Below, piece by piece: positions 18,720 to 28,649 of a stretch of DNA of 58,272 nt; positions within the stretch are counted from its first letter, which is position 1, and each line of letters opens with the position of its first letter. A model generated the notes under the pieces. It was not told the origin of the DNA. It did no database searches and worked only from the letters and a program-made list of their open reading frames with translations. The position numbers and the translations under genes are program-made. Location: the NCBI GenBank assembly GCA_903929195.1, contig CAIYTT010000204.1:1-58272 (forward strand). Reading direction: 5' to 3'. Source of the DNA: an uncultured Bacteroidota bacterium (GTDB taxonomy: Bacteria > Bacteroidota > Bacteroidia > Chitinophagales > Chitinophagaceae).

Positions 18720-20138
18720 TTAAAATTTAAAATAATAATATTCTGTAGTATTTTGTTTTTTATATAAAAAATAAATTGCTACAATTATAACAATATAAAC
18801 ACAAAAACGCAAATAGATATTCTGTTTTTTCATGTCTAATACATAAGTTCCTTCTCGTTGCACCCATTCTACAATAAGCATAGGTAAGCACCATAATAGT
18901 TGTTGAGTAACCAATGGGATTGGGGCTGCAAATAAACTTAGCGAAAAGATTTTTTCAAAAAACGATTTTACAACATCTATATTTGGCGACCTAAAAAAAA
19001 CTCTGGAAATAGTTACTAAATTAAAGGTAAGCAACATTTGTAAAAACTCTTTTAATGTGGGTAGCCACTTACCGGGCGATGGCGGTGTTTTATAGCGTAC
19101 AAGATTACCCATAAATATATAGGGTAAAAAGTAAATACCGTTCAGCAAACCCCAGCAAATAAAGGTATAATTAGCACCATGCCATAAGCCACTAAAAGAG
19201 AAAATAAATAATATAAGGAAAATATATTTAGTCTTAGATACTTTATTGCCTCCTATTGGTAAATAAAGATAATCTAACATCCATTTTCTTAGAGAGGAAT
19301 GCCAACGCCGCCAAAATTCTGCCGGGTTTCTACTGAAAAATGGCATTTGAAAATTTCTTGCAATATCAAAACCTAATAAACGGGCTGTACCCCTCGCAAT
19401 ATCCGAATAGCCCGAAAAATCAGCATATAAGTATAAACTAAATAAAGTAACTCCTAAAAATAAAGTAGAACCATTTTGGTCGGCATAGTTTGCAAAACAA
19501 TAATTTACAGCCATAACAATATTATCGGCTACAACCATTTTTTTAAATAAACCCCAAAGAATTTCACCAATAGAGGTTTCAATCATTTCCCAATTGGGTA
19601 TTGTTGTTTTATTAAATTGTGGTAATATTTGTGATGATGAGGGTATAGGACCGGAAAGTATGTGTGGAAAAAAACTGATGTAAGAAGCATAAGTAATATA
19701 GTTTATTTCTGGTACTGTTTTGCGTCTATACACATCAACAACATAGCCAATAGTAGAAAAAGTAAAATAACTGATACCTATGGGTATAATAATATGTAAA
19801 GCACTTGCTTGCCAAGCATCTAAGCCGGGAATAGACCCTAAGATAAGATTGCTGTATTTTATATATAACAATCCGGTTCCTAAAAGTACTATTGTAAACA
19901 CTAAAAATACTTTTCTTGTTTCTTGTTTCTCTATTTTATTTAATAGTATTCCCGAAAAATAACTAATAGTAATTAGGCAGAATAAATAGATAGGAAAAGA
20001 CTTATGAAAACAATAATAAAAGTACCCACCTGCTACCAATAAAACAATATTTTGTATGAACCGCCATTTGTAGAATAGCCAATAAATACACAAAACAAAA
20101 GCAAAAAATTTTGCAAAATTCTCTGTATTAAATAACAT
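18720..20138 (-). CDS. MBOAT family O-acyltransferase (AlgI/DltB-like)
   Basis: A 472-residue polytopic membrane protein. Family marks are the SYFTFSTIGYVVDVYR block (residues about 125-140), ADFSGYSDIARGTARLLGF, NFQMPFFSRNPAEFWRRWHSSLRKWMLDYL, and the catalytic histidine in LWHGANYTFICWG (near residue 320). Such proteins transfer acyl groups across the inner membrane to surface polymers. With the SGNH-like lipoprotein downstream it forms a two-gene O-acetylation module; the target polymer is unknown. Start chosen at MLFNTENFAKFF, where the first hydrophobic segment begins shortly after. Confidence 0.94.
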   Translation of the reverse strand: MLFNTENFAKFFAFVLCIYWLFYKWRFIQNIVLLVAGGYFYYCFHKSFPIYLFCLITISYFSGILLNKIEKQETRKVFLVFTIVLLGTGLLYIKYSNLILGSIPGLDAWQASALHIIIPIGISYFTFSTIGYVVDVYRRKTVPEINYITYASYISFFPHILSGPIPSSSQILPQFNKTTIPNWEMIETSIGEILWGLFKKMVVADNIVMAVNYCFANYADQNGSTLFLGVTLFSLYLYADFSGYSDIARGTARLLGFDIARNFQMPFFSRNPAEFWRRWHSSLRKWMLDYLYLPIGGNKVSKTKYIFLILFIFSFSGLWHGANYTFICWGLLNGIYFLPYIFMGNLVRYKTPPSPGKWLPTLKEFLQMLLTFNLVTISRVFFRSPNIDVVKSFFEKIFSLSLFAAPIPLVTQQLLWCLPMLIVEWVQREGTYVLDMKKQNIYLRFCVYIVIIVAIYFLYKKQNTTEYYYFKF

Positions 20139-20357
20139 TCATAAAAAATTTTTATAAAAATAACATTCTGTCTTCTACTTTACAAACACTAAGTAAATAA
20201 AATTTTTGTATAATTAATTTTTTTATACTCTATTTATACTTAGCGTTTTATAAGTTAAAGTAACTTATGCTATATTTACCATTTAGCTAAAATTGTATAT
20301 TATTCAATAATTATAAATATATTGTAATAATTTTCGCACTTCATAATTTAATTAAAT

Positions 20358-20365
20358 TATCTTTG
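20358..20365 (+). promoter_or_regulatory. -7 promoter box for the 580-aa membrane protein gene
   Basis: TATCTTTG ends only 11 bases before the ATG at 20376, so the mRNA would be nearly leaderless if this is the promoter. Confidence 0.5.
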
Positions 20366-20375
20366 TTATATATTT

Positions 20376-22118
20376 ATGAAAAATATTTTTTCTTTTATTG
20401 TATGTCTTATTACTGGTGTTGTATTGCTTATTTATCGCATAGATAATTCTGATATTTGTACAAAGCAAGCTCTAAAAATTACTATATGGGATGCTAATGG
20501 TTATTACTTGTATTTACCGGCTATTGCTATTTATAAAGACTATAAGGAATTAAAATGGTTAGAAGCTATAGATAAGAAATATGCTGTTACAGGTGGTGAT
20601 GGTTACCAAGCACAAAAAACGGAAAATGGAAATTATGTATTTAAATATTTAGGTGGAGTGGCCCTAATGGAAATTCCTTTTTTCTATTCAGGTCATTTTT
20701 TTGCAAAAATGTATCACTATCCTCAAGATGGTTTTTCGCCTCCTTACCAATATGCACTTGGTTTCGGTATCATATTATACTGTATATTGGCAATCTTTCT
20801 TCTACGAAAAATTTTACTTCTCTATTTCCAAGATTTTATTGTTGCTTTTACACTTTTGCTTTTATGTTTGGCAACCAATTTTATACAATATGCAGCTGTA
20901 GATAGCGGACAAACTCATGCTTATCTTTTTGTACTCTATGTTTTGGTTGTGTATTTTACAATTAAATGGCACCAAAAACCACAATTTATTTGGGCAGCCT
21001 TAACAGGTTTTATTATAGGCTTAGCAACAATGACCCGCCCTACAGAAGCCATAATGCTATTTATACCTTTATTATGGGGTACTGCTACTAAAGAAACAGC
21101 AAAACAAAAATGGCTATTGGTTAAACAGAACAAAATACATATTGGTATTATTTGCTTGTTTGGTTTCTTAGGCGTTTTACCACAATTAATATATTGGAAA
21201 CTAAGTACTGGTTCTTTTATATATGATGTAGGTAGCAAATGGGAATTTTTAAGCCCCCATTTCAAAGTTTTATTCGGTTGGGAAAAAGGATGGTTTATTT
21301 ATACGCCGATAACTCTATTTTTTATTATAGGTATGTTTTATTTAAAAAAATTCCCTTTTAAAAAATCTGTATTATGGTTTTGCATACTAAATATATATAT
21401 AATTATAGCTTGGCACGATTGGCGTTATGGCGGTAGCTATTCTACAAGAGCATTAGTACAAAGCTACCCTCTTTTCTCGCTGCCTTTAGCTGCTGTAATT
21501 GAAAAATTAAGTATTAATAAATGGAAGTATTTATTTTATCCTGTTTTTTTATACCTTCTGTTTGTCAATCTGTTTCAAACAAATCAATATTGTAAAACAA
21601 TTTTACATTATAATGATATGAATCGAATGTATTATGGTCGCATATACTTAAATCCGAATCCTACACCACTTGACATGAGTTTCCTTGATAACGATGAAAT
21701 GATTGATGATATAAATAAGTATAGGCAAAAATGCATTGTATATCGTGAAAATAAACAGAATATTGATACTAAAAATAATGGTAAGGGTATTCTATTTGAT
21801 AGTACTATTGAAAAAGTAAGAGATTCTTATTTATACACTTGGTTGAGAATAAATGCGACTATTAAAGCACCTAATCATTTATGGCAATCGTATATTAATG
21901 CAGAACTAAGAAATAAAGATTCTATTAAAACGTATAAAATTAGATTGTTTAATGCACTTACTAAAGAAGAACAAAGTAATAATTATGAATTTTATATGAA
22001 AATACCACTTACTTTTGATACAAGTAGATTAACACTTTATATTAGTTCGCAAGGTAATTTTACTGGAAAAATAGAAAAATTGAATGTTACGAAGTATGAG
22101 TATATTTATACTAAATAA
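20376..22118 (+). CDS. Polytopic membrane protein, probable lipid-linked-sugar glycosyltransferase (GT-C type)
   Basis: 580 residues with about ten to eleven hydrophobic segments between residues 1 and 410, then a soluble C-terminal domain of about 170 residues. The first periplasmic loop contains WDANGYYLYLPA (D/N near residue 40), and LATMTRPTEA follows a later helix; this arrangement is that of GT-C glycosyltransferases, which use dolichyl- or undecaprenyl-phosphate sugars. I do not recognise a named family. It is divergent from the MBOAT gene and may belong to the same envelope-modification neighbourhood. A downstream promoter for the next gene overlaps the space after its stop. Confidence 0.7.
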   Translation: MKNIFSFIVCLITGVVLLIYRIDNSDICTKQALKITIWDANGYYLYLPAIAIYKDYKELKWLEAIDKKYAVTGGDGYQAQKTENGNYVFKYLGGVALMEIPFFYSGHFFAKMYHYPQDGFSPPYQYALGFGIILYCILAIFLLRKILLLYFQDFIVAFTLLLLCLATNFIQYAAVDSGQTHAYLFVLYVLVVYFTIKWHQKPQFIWAALTGFIIGLATMTRPTEAIMLFIPLLWGTATKETAKQKWLLVKQNKIHIGIICLFGFLGVLPQLIYWKLSTGSFIYDVGSKWEFLSPHFKVLFGWEKGWFIYTPITLFFIIGMFYLKKFPFKKSVLWFCILNIYIIIAWHDWRYGGSYSTRALVQSYPLFSLPLAAVIEKLSINKWKYLFYPVFLYLLFVNLFQTNQYCKTILHYNDMNRMYYGRIYLNPNPTPLDMSFLDNDEMIDDINKYRQKCIVYRENKQNIDTKNNGKGILFDSTIEKVRDSYLYTWLRINATIKAPNHLWQSYINAELRNKDSIKTYKIRLFNALTKEEQSNNYEFYMKIPLTFDTSRLTLYISSQGNFTGKIEKLNVTKYEYIYTK

Positions 22119-22133
22119 TTTTATAAATACAAT

Positions 22134-22141
22134 TATATTTG
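22134..22141 (+). promoter_or_regulatory. -7 promoter box for the PagL-like gene
   Basis: TATATTTG, 16 bases before the ATG at 22158 and 15 bases after the preceding stop. Confidence 0.55.
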
Positions 22142-22157
22142 TAGCTTACTTTTATAA

Positions 22158-23285
22158 ATGAAACACTTTTTCTGCCTTCTTTTTTTCTTTTTAGTTTTTT
22201 CTATATCTTCTTTTGCACAAGGTTTACCCGGTTTCGGATATGATATGAATCTATTTGAAGGAAAGGTATTAAAACATAATTCCAAGTTTACATTACCTAT
22301 ACCGGAACACAGCACAGGCTTAGCTATGAATTTTATTTGGAAAACAACCGGCAAAAAAGATTGGGAACAACGCCGCCGTTATCCAACTATCGGTATAGGT
22401 ATCACTTATACCAACTACGGTATTGATTCTATATATGGCAGATGTTTTAGTATATACCCTAATATGGTAATACCCTTAATTTGTGGTAAGCGATTAGAAT
22501 GGACTTTAACCATTGGTGACGGTGCAGGCTACGTAACCGGTGTTTATTCTCGCTTAAAACCGGTAGATACTATAAATATTGCTATTGGCAGCCACCTTAA
22601 CGACTATGCATCTTTTATGACAGATTTAAGAGTACATATAAATAATCATTGGGATGTACAGGCGGGTTTTAACTTTTCACATATCTCAGATGCTTCTTAT
22701 CATCAACCCAATTTAGGTGTAAATTTATATGGTTCTCATTTTGGCTTGCGTTATTTTCCTGCTACATCGAAGCCGCAACGTATAACAAAGAAACTAAAAC
22801 CACTAAAAAACAGATATTTATTAGAAAGTAGATTTACGCTTGCTTATAATCAATCTAATGCACCGGGTGGGCCGCTATATCCTATTTATTTAGGCACAAT
22901 GTATGTTAGTAAAAGATGGATAAGCAAGAATAAATTTTTTGGAGGTATAGACTATTCGTATCATCAGAATATATATGAATTCTTAAAAAATAATGCCAAT
23001 TCTGGTTTTATTCAACCCGGTACAGAGTTTCAGCATTCTTATAAAGCAGCGGTATTAGCAGGTAATGAATTTTTATTGGGTAGAATAGGTGTTGTTTTAC
23101 AAATGGGATATTATATACACCAAGCATTGCAAGTGCAAGGCTTATATTATGAAAAAATTGGTGGTAATTGGTATATTATTCAAAAAGAACACGGCCCAAT
23201 AAAAGAATTGTTTATGTGTGCATTCCTAAAAACACATCTTTCCGTGGCAGAATTAGCAGAATTCGGCTTTGGAATAGGCTTTTAA
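22158..23285 (+). CDS. PagL-like acyloxyacyl hydrolase / lipid A deacylase, outer membrane
   Basis: A 375-residue predicted outer-membrane beta-barrel protein with a signal peptide (MKHFFCLLFFFLVFSISSFAQ). The PagL catalytic signature H-x-S is present as FSHISDAS (H175, S177) followed by QPNLGVN (N185), the usual context in the acyloxyacyl hydrolase family. Alternating aromatic and polar residues fit beta strands (GIGITYTNYGI, FGLRYFP). Compared with PagL of Gram-negative pathogens (about 150-190 residues) it is much longer, as Bacteroidota members are, with a second barrel-like half. It probably removes an acyl chain from lipid A; substrate not proven. Confidence 0.8.
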   Translation: MKHFFCLLFFFLVFSISSFAQGLPGFGYDMNLFEGKVLKHNSKFTLPIPEHSTGLAMNFIWKTTGKKDWEQRRRYPTIGIGITYTNYGIDSIYGRCFSIYPNMVIPLICGKRLEWTLTIGDGAGYVTGVYSRLKPVDTINIAIGSHLNDYASFMTDLRVHINNHWDVQAGFNFSHISDASYHQPNLGVNLYGSHFGLRYFPATSKPQRITKKLKPLKNRYLLESRFTLAYNQSNAPGGPLYPIYLGTMYVSKRWISKNKFFGGIDYSYHQNIYEFLKNNANSGFIQPGTEFQHSYKAAVLAGNEFLLGRIGVVLQMGYYIHQALQVQGLYYEKIGGNWYIIQKEHGPIKELFMCAFLKTHLSVAELAEFGFGIGF

Positions 23286-23296
23286 AATAGCGTTTT

Positions 23297-23839
23297 TTAG
23301 TTTTCTTTTAAAATATATAAATCAGGTAAATTCCTGCCAAGTCCGTCATAATCTAAACCATAACCAACCACAAATTTATTTTCTATTTCAAAAGCACTGT
23401 AAGTAGCTTCAACATCGTATTTAAGAGCTGCCGGCTTCGTTAAAAAAGTGGCTATTTTTACTGATGCCGGATGGGTATTATGAATTTCAGGTAAAAAGGA
23501 GTGTAATGTTTTACCGGTATCTATAATATCTTCTACCAATAATACATGCCTGCCGTGTAGGCTTTGTTCTAAACCAATTGCTGTAACTACTTGTCCGGTA
23601 GATGTAGTGCCTTTGTAGGATGCTAATTTGATAAAAGAAATTTCTGCTTCAATATTTAATTCTCTAAATAAATCGGCAGCAAAAATAAAAGAACCATTTA
23701 GAATGCCTAACAATAAAGGGTTTAAATTTTTATAATCTGTATTTATTTTAGCAGCAATATGTTGAATACGTTCTTTAATGAGTTCTTTTGATAGGTATGG
23801 AACAAATACTTTATCATGTATCTGTATTTCGTTATGCAT
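23297..23839 (-). CDS. hpt: Hypoxanthine phosphoribosyltransferase
   Basis: A 180-residue purine salvage enzyme that makes IMP/GMP from hypoxanthine/guanine and PRPP. The PRPP-binding loop is LLVEDIIDTGKTL (residues about 99-111); GILNGSFIFAADLFREL near residue 45 and the C-terminal VVGYGLDYDGLGRNLPDLYIL complete the type I PRTase pattern of the Hpt family. It is convergent with the PagL-like gene (11 bases between stops) and lies 50 bases downstream of the glucosaminidase gene's start region boundary on the same strand order. No promoter box is obvious. Confidence 0.95.
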   Translation of the reverse strand: MHNEIQIHDKVFVPYLSKELIKERIQHIAAKINTDYKNLNPLLLGILNGSFIFAADLFRELNIEAEISFIKLASYKGTTSTGQVVTAIGLEQSLHGRHVLLVEDIIDTGKTLHSFLPEIHNTHPASVKIATFLTKPAALKYDVEATYSAFEIENKFVVGYGLDYDGLGRNLPDLYILKEN

Positions 23840-23889
23840 ATTGTGTTATTTATGTATAAGTAAGTATAATAGCAATTAGCTATAAGTAT

Positions 23890-25587
23890 TTATTCGTGTA
23901 CTTTTAATGTTTTACCGTCTCTAATAGCTTCTCCTTTAATATTGTTCCATTTTTTCAATTGTTTTACCGAAACATTAAATTTTTCAGCTATTCCGGATAA
24001 GGTATCGCCTTTTTTAATTGTATAGGTCTTTACTACTTTTTTCTTTTCTTGTTTTACAGGAATCGGTTTTCGAGGCTTCTCTTTTTCTACATTGTTTTTT
24101 TGATTTACCTGTTTATTAGCTTCCTGTTCCTTTTCTAACTCCGTTAATTTAGTGTCATCGGCATAAACAACTTTATCTAATTCTGCTTTTAATCCGTTTA
24201 GGTCTTCTTTTTTAGTTACTACGGGTGGTTCTTTTTTTCTTGTTTTCTCAGGTATTTGTTCGGTATCTCTATTATAATCTTCTTCATTGTCATCATCGGT
24301 AGAATCTTTCATTATTGCTTTTGGGCGTTTAATAACTACATATTCATTCTCCGGTTTATTTTTCCCTGTTTCACCGGGTTTACCAATTGTCTTTTTTGGG
24401 TTAGTACCTTTAATAACTGTTACACTTGGTTTATGTATAGCTTCTGTTTGTAAATAAAGTATTGCCCCTGTATTGGGTTCTTCATTAATATGCATTAAAT
24501 TAAGTGCATATAAACGTTTTAATTGTATGCCTTCTAACTGTGAAATAATCTGCATTGTTTCGCCTTCTTTTACCGTATGCCTGCTATGCGTACCTGTACT
24601 TAGCTTTTTTTCTAAATATATAGGAAGATTTGTTGTTAAAGGAGCATCGGGCAGGTCATTAATTTCTAATAAATGCGAATACCTTACTTTATGCTTTACG
24701 GCATATTTTAATAACATTTCATCTTTATAAGCATAAAACGCTTTTAACCCGTTTAAGATAACAACTTTGTCGCTATCATATTTTATGTCGGGATTTTCGA
24801 TAGCAGTAACGAGTTCTGTTTTTGTAGCCTTAACGGTATCTGTTCTGTGTTTTTTATTATTTATTTTAGATTGTGTAGTCGTTAAAATTGGAGTATCAAT
24901 TAATTGTTCATTTGTATTTTTCTTTGCAGTCATTTCCATTCTGATACTATCAACCACTTTTCGTAAGGAGTCTGCTTTAATATCCTGCTTTTTTTTGTTA
25001 TCTTTAGTTCCTGTCTTAGCTACTAATTCGGTAGTAGTAGGGTATAAATGTGCATCTACGGTTTCTAATGCCACATAGGTGTATTGTTGTAAATGGTAAT
25101 CTTCAATAATTTTTATTAAATTAATTGAATACTGGGGATTGGTTGCATACCCGCATTTTTTTAATCCTATTGCCCACGATGCATAATCGGTAATGGTATA
25201 AGTAAATAAGGATGCATAGCGAGGATTGTTTTTTAATAATTGAGAATGGTCTTTATAAGATTCTTCGGCAGAATTATATTTTCTGAAACACTCATTTGGA
25301 ATATCATCCGAATGAATAAATTTTTCTCCTTTCCAGTCATTTTTACATTTAACACCAAAGTGATTATTTGCTTTTTTTAATAAAATGCTGTTTCCTGCAT
25401 CTGTTTCGTGTATGCCTTGTGCAAGTGTAATGCTTGCCGGTATGCCCCAGTCTTTTTGTTCTTGTATTGCCAGCGGATAATATTGCTCTATATATTTCTT
25501 TACTTTATCGGCATATGTATCTTGTGCTACCGTTTTTATACCGGTAAGCAGAAAAAATAAAACTATTAAATATAATTGTTTTGCCAT
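23890..25587 (-). CDS. Glucosaminidase (GH73) with LysM domains, secreted
   Basis: A 565-residue cell-wall hydrolase. It has a signal peptide (MAKQLYLIVLFFLLTGIKTVA), a GH73-type glucosaminidase domain (about 28-170) with the catalytic glutamate E61 in ASITLAQGIHETDAGNS and FGVKCKNDW, a long Lys/Asp/Thr-rich linker (about 200-510, with an inner degenerate LysM around HTVKEGETMQIISQ) and a typical LysM at the C-terminus (TYTIKKGDTLSGIAEKF). Expected to bind and cut peptidoglycan in the periplasm. The long charged linker and two LysM modules are common in Bacteroidota homologues. A TATTTTTG box lies 45 bases upstream. Confidence 0.93.
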   Translation of the reverse strand: MAKQLYLIVLFFLLTGIKTVAQDTYADKVKKYIEQYYPLAIQEQKDWGIPASITLAQGIHETDAGNSILLKKANNHFGVKCKNDWKGEKFIHSDDIPNECFRKYNSAEESYKDHSQLLKNNPRYASLFTYTITDYASWAIGLKKCGYATNPQYSINLIKIIEDYHLQQYTYVALETVDAHLYPTTTELVAKTGTKDNKKKQDIKADSLRKVVDSIRMEMTAKKNTNEQLIDTPILTTTQSKINNKKHRTDTVKATKTELVTAIENPDIKYDSDKVVILNGLKAFYAYKDEMLLKYAVKHKVRYSHLLEINDLPDAPLTTNLPIYLEKKLSTGTHSRHTVKEGETMQIISQLEGIQLKRLYALNLMHINEEPNTGAILYLQTEAIHKPSVTVIKGTNPKKTIGKPGETGKNKPENEYVVIKRPKAIMKDSTDDDNEEDYNRDTEQIPEKTRKKEPPVVTKKEDLNGLKAELDKVVYADDTKLTELEKEQEANKQVNQKNNVEKEKPRKPIPVKQEKKKVVKTYTIKKGDTLSGIAEKFNVSVKQLKKWNNIKGEAIRDGKTLKVHE

Positions 25588-25631
25588 TTATATTTTTTTA
25601 AAAACCATCATACAAATAATAGTAATTTTGG

Positions 25632-25639
25632 CAAAAATA
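25632..25639 (-). promoter_or_regulatory. -7 promoter box for the glucosaminidase gene
   Basis: TATTTTTG on the minus strand, 45 bases before the start at 25587. Confidence 0.5.
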
Positions 25640-25733
25640 ATGTTTCATTACGATAAGTATAGAGTGTTTTGAAAATAAGTTAGTTAAATCGTGCTACAAT
25701 TAAAATAGGATAGCAATAAAACACGATAAACTA

Positions 25734-26387
25734 TTATTCATTCACTTTCCTCATTATCATTAATCCGTCTCTTATTGGCAATAAAACATGTTCTATGCGG
25801 GTATCTGCTTTTATTTTGGTATTAAAAAAATGTATGGCTTTGGCATTCTTGCTTTGCAATTCAGAGGGCAATACTACTTCGCCTTCATATAATACATTAT
25901 CTGCAATAATATAGCCACCAATTGGCACTTTTGGAAATATCATATCGTAATAATGTGCATAATTTTGTTTATCGGCATCAATAAATACAATATCAAATTG
26001 CTCATTAATTGTGGGTATAATGTCTATGGCATTACCTAAATGAAAAATTATTTTATTTTCTAATCCTGCTTTTTTAATATAATCCAAACACATATCCTGC
26101 AATTCTTCTTCAATATCTATTGTATGCAATATGCCATTATCTTTTAAGCCTTGTGCCAAGCAGATTGCCGAATATCCTGTAAAGGCACCAATTTCCAAAA
26201 TACGCTGCGGAGAAACCATTTTGCTTATCATTTGCAGCAAAGTACCCTGTAAATGTCCCGATAACATTACAGCTTGAGGCACTTTTATATTTGTTTCTCT
26301 GTTTAATGCTGCTAATGTCTTGCTTTCGCTTGTAGAATACTGCGATGCATAATCTTCGAGTAATTTTGAGATTATAGGTTTTGTCAT
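25734..26387 (-). CDS. O-methyltransferase (class I SAM-dependent, COMT-like)
   Basis: A 217-residue cytosolic methyltransferase. Visible marks are RILEIGAFTGYSAICLAQGL (SAM-binding GxG loop), HTIDIEEE, FDIVFIDADKQNY (acidic metal-binding DAD-K) and GGYIIADNVLYEGEV. These define the cation-dependent O-methyltransferase family 3. The ATG at 26387 (MTKPIISKLL) is preferred over the upstream ATG at 26429, because the longer frame would overlap the LOG-family gene by 41 bases, and homologues start near this point. It follows the LOG gene with practically no gap, so the two are co-transcribed. Substrate unknown. Confidence 0.9.
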   Translation of the reverse strand: MTKPIISKLLEDYASQYSTSESKTLAALNRETNIKVPQAVMLSGHLQGTLLQMISKMVSPQRILEIGAFTGYSAICLAQGLKDNGILHTIDIEEELQDMCLDYIKKAGLENKIIFHLGNAIDIIPTINEQFDIVFIDADKQNYAHYYDMIFPKVPIGGYIIADNVLYEGEVVLPSELQSKNAKAIHFFNTKIKADTRIEHVLLPIRDGLMIMRKVNE

Positions 26388-26388
26388 A

Positions 26389-27087
26389 TTAGAAATTGGG
26401 TTGTAATTTATTGTTTTTATAGAATTCACTAATATAAGCTACTACCTCATCTGCAGTATCAAATAGTTTTATTAAATCTAAATCACCTTCACTTAAATTA
26501 TGTTCGCCTTCATACATTGTTTCTCTCATCCAGCTAAATAATCCTTTCCAATATGCTGTACCCACACATATCATTGGAGCCTGCAAAAATTTGCGTGTTT
26601 GTATTAAAGTTGCTACTTCAAAAAATTCGTCCATTGTACCCCAACCGCCCGGCATCATTACAAAACCTTGTGCATATTTTGTAAACATTACTTTTCTTAC
26701 AAAAAAATAATCAAAATCCATAGATTTGTCTGCATCTATAAAGGCATTACTTGTTTGTTCAAATGGTAGCGATATATTTAAACCAACTGACTTGCCTGCC
26801 GCTGTTGATGCCCCTTTGTTGGCTGCTTCCATAATGCCGGGTCCGCCACCTGTTATTATTCCAAACCCTGCCTCTGCAAGCTTTTTAGAGATTTCAAAAG
26901 CTAATTTATAATATTTATTATCCGGTTTTGTTCTTGCGGAGCCAAACACAGAGATACATGGTCCTACTTTTGCCAATGTTTCAAAGCCCTGTACAAATTC
27001 AGCCATTATTTTAAAAATCTGCCAACTTGAATGTGCCTTATTTTCCGTCCAATCACGCATTTTTATTTTAGTTATTTGCTCCTTCAT
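26389..27087 (-). CDS. LOG family protein (TIGR00730-type Rossmann fold)
   Basis: A 232-residue protein. The LOG family signature is present as FGSARTKPD, ITGGGPGIMEAANKGA (nucleotide-binding loop) and PGGWGTMDEFFE (PGGxGTxxE). Some members are cytokinin-riboside 5'-monophosphate phosphoribohydrolases, others act as nucleotide 5'-monophosphate nucleosidases; which applies here is not visible. It heads a likely two-gene operon with the O-methyltransferase and starts 20 bases after the end of the symporter gene upstream on the same strand, so the symporter may belong to the same transcript. Confidence 0.93.
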   Translation of the reverse strand: MKEQITKIKMRDWTENKAHSSWQIFKIMAEFVQGFETLAKVGPCISVFGSARTKPDNKYYKLAFEISKKLAEAGFGIITGGGPGIMEAANKGASTAAGKSVGLNISLPFEQTSNAFIDADKSMDFDYFFVRKVMFTKYAQGFVMMPGGWGTMDEFFEVATLIQTRKFLQAPMICVGTAYWKGLFSWMRETMYEGEHNLSEGDLDLIKLFDTADEVVAYISEFYKNNKLQPNF

Positions 27088-27107
27088 TATTAGATATAAA
27101 TTATAAT

Positions 27108-28625
27108 TTAGTGTGTATTTTTTACTTTTTTAGACGCTAAAAGTAATAGCGAAAATGTTAAGATTGCGTTTATTATCAATAATTCGTACCCTATGTGGTA
27201 GCCATGTAACCAAACTGTTTCATGCTCTTTTAATATATAACACAGTATAGGAGCTATAATACATATTATGGGTATTAATTCGTCTTTTAGCATTCGCTTG
27301 GTTAAGATACCAAATGAGAATAATGCCAACAAAGGACCATAAGTATAACCTGCAACTGTAAGTAGCGTTTGCACCAGCGAACCATTGTCTAATGCCTTCC
27401 ATAAAAAAATGCAACCTAAAAATACGATTGCAAACGTGAAATGTACAATTAATCGTATGTGTTTTTTTTCTTTTTCAGTTTTCTTTGTTTTTCTTAATAA
27501 GCCCAAAATATCTATACAAAAAGAAGAGGTTAAGGCTGTTAAAGCACCGTCTGCACTGGGAAAAAGGGCAGATATTAACCCAATAATAAATATTATACTA
27601 ATATAAGAAGGCAGATAATGGAGTGCTATATTTGGGAAAAGTGCATCACCACTCATATTAGTACCAGCTAATATAAATTGGCTTACCACTTTACCATTAA
27701 CAGAAACATTTTGAAAACTTCCACCTTTGCTAATTGCATAAATATATAATAAACCGCCTAAACTTAAAAATATGAAAACTGCACCGGCTTGTAAAAAACT
27801 TAAACTTATCATGTTTTTTTGAGCACCTTTTAAACTACTGACACTAATGTTTTTCTGCATCATTTCTTGGTCTAAGCCCGTCATAGATATTGTAATAAAT
27901 GCACCACCTATTATTTGTTTCAAAAAGAAATTAGATTGCAATGGGTCGGTATAAAATAATTTTGTATATCCATGTTCTTGCAATGCACCCCAAGCATTAA
28001 ACGCATTTAAGTTTAATAGGTTCATAATATATACAGAACATATTATTAGTGCAGCAATCATAAAAGTAGTTTGTAAGGTATCTGTCCATACAATTGTTTT
28101 TACCCCCCCTCTAAGTGTATATAATACAATTAAAAATAAGATAATAATTGCAGTTAACTCAAAAGAAACATGTAGCTCGTTTAATATGAATTTGCCTAAA
28201 ACATTTATTACCAAATAAAGCCGAATGGTAGCACCCATTGTGCGAGATAATATAAAAAACATAGCACCTGTTTTATAGGCACTTATCCCTAATCTACCTT
28301 CCAAATATGTATAAATAGAGGTTACATGTAGTTTATAATAAATAGGTAAGAGTACAAACGCAACAATAAAATAACCAATACAAAAACCGATAACTAATTG
28401 AAAATAATCGAAACCTGCAAAACCAACTGTACCCGGCACCGAAATAAATGTTATACCGGATAAGGATGTACCTATCATACCAAAGGCAACTACCCACCAT
28501 TTGCTTTTACGATTACCAATAAAAAAAGATTCATTGTTAGAATTTCGGGATGTATAAAATGCGATTCCAAATAAAACAAGGAAATAGGCTAATATAATTA
28601 AGAGCAGCAATATAACAGCATTCAT
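27108..28625 (-). CDS. Sodium:solute symporter (SSS family)
   Basis: A 505-residue polytopic transporter with about 13 hydrophobic segments. Family marks: the N-terminal SFFIGNRKSKWWVVAFGMIGTSLSGITFISVPG (first helices), GYFIVAFVLLPIYYKL, TYLEGRLG, RTMGATIRLYLV, GGVKTIVWTDTLQ and the later ALFPSADGALTALTSSF. The SSS fold couples substrate uptake to sodium; substrate not identifiable, candidates being sugars, proline or sialic acid. A 50-base perfect palindrome separates it from the next gene upstream on the same strand. Confidence 0.93.
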   Translation of the reverse strand: MNAVILLLLIILAYFLVLFGIAFYTSRNSNNESFFIGNRKSKWWVVAFGMIGTSLSGITFISVPGTVGFAGFDYFQLVIGFCIGYFIVAFVLLPIYYKLHVTSIYTYLEGRLGISAYKTGAMFFILSRTMGATIRLYLVINVLGKFILNELHVSFELTAIIILFLIVLYTLRGGVKTIVWTDTLQTTFMIAALIICSVYIMNLLNLNAFNAWGALQEHGYTKLFYTDPLQSNFFLKQIIGGAFITISMTGLDQEMMQKNISVSSLKGAQKNMISLSFLQAGAVFIFLSLGGLLYIYAISKGGSFQNVSVNGKVVSQFILAGTNMSGDALFPNIALHYLPSYISIIFIIGLISALFPSADGALTALTSSFCIDILGLLRKTKKTEKEKKHIRLIVHFTFAIVFLGCIFLWKALDNGSLVQTLLTVAGYTYGPLLALFSFGILTKRMLKDELIPIICIIAPILCYILKEHETVWLHGYHIGYELLIINAILTFSLLLLASKKVKNTH

Positions 28626-28649
28626 TTTTTATTTATATTTTCTTTTGTT

